A stretch of 64,000 nt of DNA from Solirubrobacter sp963792915 (GTDB lineage: Bacteria > Actinomycetota > Thermoleophilia > Solirubrobacterales > Solirubrobacteraceae), in NCBI GenBank assembly GCA_963792915.1, contig CAWBYD010000009.1:45400-109399 (forward strand), in the 5' to 3' direction. The notes under the pieces are model-generated. The model saw nothing but the letters and a program-made list of their open reading frames with translations. It was not told where the DNA came from and searched no databases. A program made the translations under genes and the position numbers. Of the stretch, positions 61,503-64,000 are shown piece by piece. Within the stretch, counting starts at the first letter, position 1; each line of letters starts with the position of its first letter.

Positions 61503-64000
61503 CAGCTCGATCCAGTGTTCGATGGAGGGCCGTTGCGGAGCCGAAGGAGGTTGGGCGCGGTCCCAGAGGTGCTTCCAGTCGAACGTCACCTTCGTGACTC
61601 CGAAAAGCGCATCCTCGTGGCCGCGGTATGGTGCCGAGGTAGCGGACCTCGGTCGAGTCGTCGTCGGCGACCGCCACCAGGGCGAGGATGAACGCGTCGG
61701 GCTTGTTCAACGCGGTCAGCAGCTGGTTCTTGGAGATCGTGACGTCGTCGGCGCCGAGACCCGGCCTTTGACCTCGACGAAACACAGTTCGTCGGTCACA
61801 GGATCGCGGGAGAGGACGTCGTAGCCCGGGTTGTTGTGCGCCATCTCCTTTGGCTGCCGGCCCAGCGCGCGCTCCGCCGTCAGCACCGCGGAGACGGCGA
61901 GGCGATCGACGCGCTCGGTCTCGCGCGCGAAGGAGCCCGGCGCGTCGATGCGTTCGCCGCGCAGACGCTCGAGGAGCGCGGCGGGGACGACAGCGCCCCG
62001 GCGACCATCGGCGGAAGGGGAGAGCTGCCGTTCGCGCTCGAGCTCTTCCAAGCGCCGCTGCAATCGCGCCTGGAGATCATCCGCACGCTGCCGCGCGCGA
62101 CTCGAGTTGAGCTTCGGCTTCTTGCCCGCGAACTCCTGCGCCTTGATCTCCTCGGCGCGGTGGTCCCAATGGGCGATCTGCTGCGTCAACCGGCTCTTCA
62201 CGGCGGCCATCGTGCGGTCGACGCGGTCCACCGTGCGAGCACGGACGTCTGCAAGATGCTCCGGCACGGCGACCTCGATGGCATGCGAGAGGGCGCGGCG
62301 CTCAACCTCGCCCAGCCACGGTGCGGCGACTACGTCCGACAGCAGCGCCGACTCCTCCGCGGTCGGCGGGCGGTAGTCCAGGTACGGGGCCGAACCCGCG
62401 AGCGCGGGCGCCGCGTCGGAGCCGACCTCGATGAACTGCAACTGCCGCGACACCACCCGCCGGGTACCGTCGGCCGCCGGCGCGGCGCTCTGGATCGCGT
62501 TTTCGAGATAGACGAGCGCGCGCGGCCTCTTCCCGCGGATCTGCGTCAGCAATCAGGACCGCACCCCTCTTCAGCAGGCCACGGTGGGCGTTCGAGCAGG
62601 AGGTCGATCGTCGCGTCGAGGAGAGGATGCCCGGGAGCCAGCAGGTCGGCGGGGAGCAAACCAGCCGCGGCCACGTGCTCCTTGTCGAACGTGACACGCT
62701 CGTAGCAACGCAGCAGCGGGCGGCTCGCATGTTCGCGCTCGCGCAGCGAGGCAGGAACGTGGGTGATCTCGAAGCGGCCGGCCTCGCGACGGGCGATGCG
62801 GCCGCCGGCCAGCCTGAACGCCTCGAGGAAGAACGCGCGGATGAAGTGCGGCTGCAGGCGGCGGGCCTCCGCCTCCTCCATGCGAAGTCGAACTTCCTCG
62901 ACGTCTCGGGGGGTGAGGACGTCGGCGACGAGCGCCCGCTCGCGCAGCCGTTCGCGCAACCGGTCGCCGACCGCCCCGTCGACCACGCGATCCAACCGCG
63001 CGCGCGTCTCGGGGAGGTCGCCATAGCGGATCGCCTCCAGCAGAAGCTCCCGCAGCGGTTGGTCGACGAAGAGCTCGGAGAGCACGTCGAAGACCTGGCC
63101 GCCGAGCGCCTTGCTTTGACGTGAGTTTCTCGAGCAACCGCTCGAACACCTGCCCCTCGCGGGTGTCCGAGGCCACCAGGTTCCACATGTGGCAAACCTC
63201 GGTCTGGCCGATGCGGTGGATGCGGCCGAAACGCTGTTCGAGGCGATTGGGGTTCCACGGAAGGTCGTAGTTGAGGAGCAGGTTGGCGCGCTGGAGGTTG
63301 ACGCCTTCGCCGGCCGCGTCGGTCGCCAGCAACACCCAGGCGTGCGGATCGTGAACGAAGGTCTCCTGTGCGCGGCGGCGGTCTTCACGACGGACCCCCC
63401 CGTGGATGGCGACCACGCGCTCGGGCCCGACGAGCATGCCCACCCGCGCTTGAAGGTAGTTGAGGGTGTCGCGGTGCTCCGTGAAGACGATCAGCTTCCG
63501 TCGGTTGCCGTCGCGGTCGCGCATTTTCTCCTGATCCTGCAGGAGCGCCGAAAGCTGTTCCCACTTGCGATCCTTGCGGAGGCTGCGGACCTTCGCGGCC
63601 AGCGCTTCGAGACGCTGCAGCGTGTCGATCTCGGCTCGCAACTCGCCGATTGTCTGCGCCGCGGACGCCTCGTCGACCACCTGCTCCTCGACCGCGACGG
63701 CCTCGTCCTCCGGGATGTCGTCGAAGTCGTCGAGGTCCAGGCGCCAGCTTCGTTCAGCGTCCGCGAGTGGCGCACGGCCGAGAGACTGCTCCTCGGCGAT
63801 CGGCGCTCGAGGCGTTCGCGCCGTCGCTGGAGCGAGCGGTAGATGGCCTCGGCGAGGAGGCCAACCGGCGCTGCAGGATCGTGAGGGCGAAACCGACCAC
63901 GGTGCCCCTCCGGCCTTCACCGGCGGCGGACAACCGGTCGGCGCGGTTCATCTCCTCGCGCACGTACTCGGTGACCTCGTCGTAGAGCACCCGCTCCGGC
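61502..64000 (-). pseudogene. SNF2-type helicase with C-terminal DUF3883 (NOV_C), 5' end beyond window, frameshifted
   Basis: The C-terminal ~830 codons of a large superfamily 2 helicase. Readable pieces: LYDEVTEYVREEMNRAD (63.98 kb), LIVFTEHRDTLNYLQ, GGVRREDRRRAQETF, VLLATDAAGEGVNLQ (motif V) and RLEQRFGRIHRIGQ (motif VI) at 63.5-63.2 kb, a helical linker, then NNPGYDVLSRDP...FVEVKGR, the DUF3883 nuclease-like domain (~61.8 kb), and FGVTKVTFDWKHLWDRA as the usual helicase tail. Frame changes occur near 63.84, 63.78, 63.12, 62.56, 61.77 and 61.63 kb. The ATPase motifs I-III are outside the window. Confidence 0.82.

Overview
This is a very GC-rich actinobacterial chromosome segment. The gene content fits Thermoleophilia/Solirubrobacterales: OmpR-type two-component pairs, GT-C mannosyltransferases, an ECF sigma factor fused to a zinc-finger and membrane tail, a DUF6458-like peptide, NlpC/P60 wall proteins and a c-di-AMP riboswitch. 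That placement is inference; no rRNA or tRNA gene is present to test it. Coding is dense and most starts are ATGA, GTGA or TGATG overlaps. No intergenic stretch exceeds about 300 bp. I found no CRISPR array, insertion sequence or phage gene.

Layout. 1-4.9 kb: PadR regulator (cut by the left edge), UbiB/ABC1 kinase, secreted protein, a divergent ArsR regulator and EamA exporter, then a three-gene minus-strand operon (acyl-CoA dehydrogenase, membrane zincin, DAHP synthase; 6.7 to 3.9 kb). 6.7-12.7 kb: DUF6458-like peptide, riboswitch-controlled NlpC/P60 protein, alanine-racemase-fold enzyme, cupin plus aldonolactone oxidase, rhodanese plus secreted sugar dehydrogenase. 12.8-28.6 kb: an envelope-glycan region with an FAD protein, two paralogous response regulator/kinase pairs, four GT-C membrane glycosyltransferases, a GtrA protein, a P450 and a Cys/His-cluster protein. 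28.4-35 kb: a PHB-depolymerase-like esterase and a six-gene operon (response regulator, kinase, lipoprotein, adaptor, ABC ATPase, permease), then a DUF2203 protein. 35.2-38.8 kb: a three-gene operon of a wHTH/AAA+ ATPase with a long repetitive linker, an HExxH protein and an unknown protein. 39.3-42.9 kb: second NlpC/P60 protein and a regulator/CBS/CGS operon for sulfur amino acids. 43-54.6 kb: sigma factor, O-methyltransferase, XRE regulator with a zinc-ribbon membrane protein, acyl-CoA ligase, LuxR-type ATPase, GntR/ABC operon, WYL regulator, HSL-type hydrolase.

54.8-64.0 kb (minus strand, running off the right edge): a probable anti-phage operon in the order helicase with DUF3883, MNT nucleotidyltransferase, HEPN protein, DUF1156 DNA methylase, DUF499 ATPase. 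It resembles helicase-methylase-ATPase (Hma-type) systems with an embedded MNT/HEPN toxin-antitoxin pair. Every gene here is broken by several frameshifts, about 25 in 9 kb, whereas the other 55 kb shows only two clear ones (26.67 kb and 37.06 kb). The reading is either recent decay or local sequence error; family motifs survive between the breaks.
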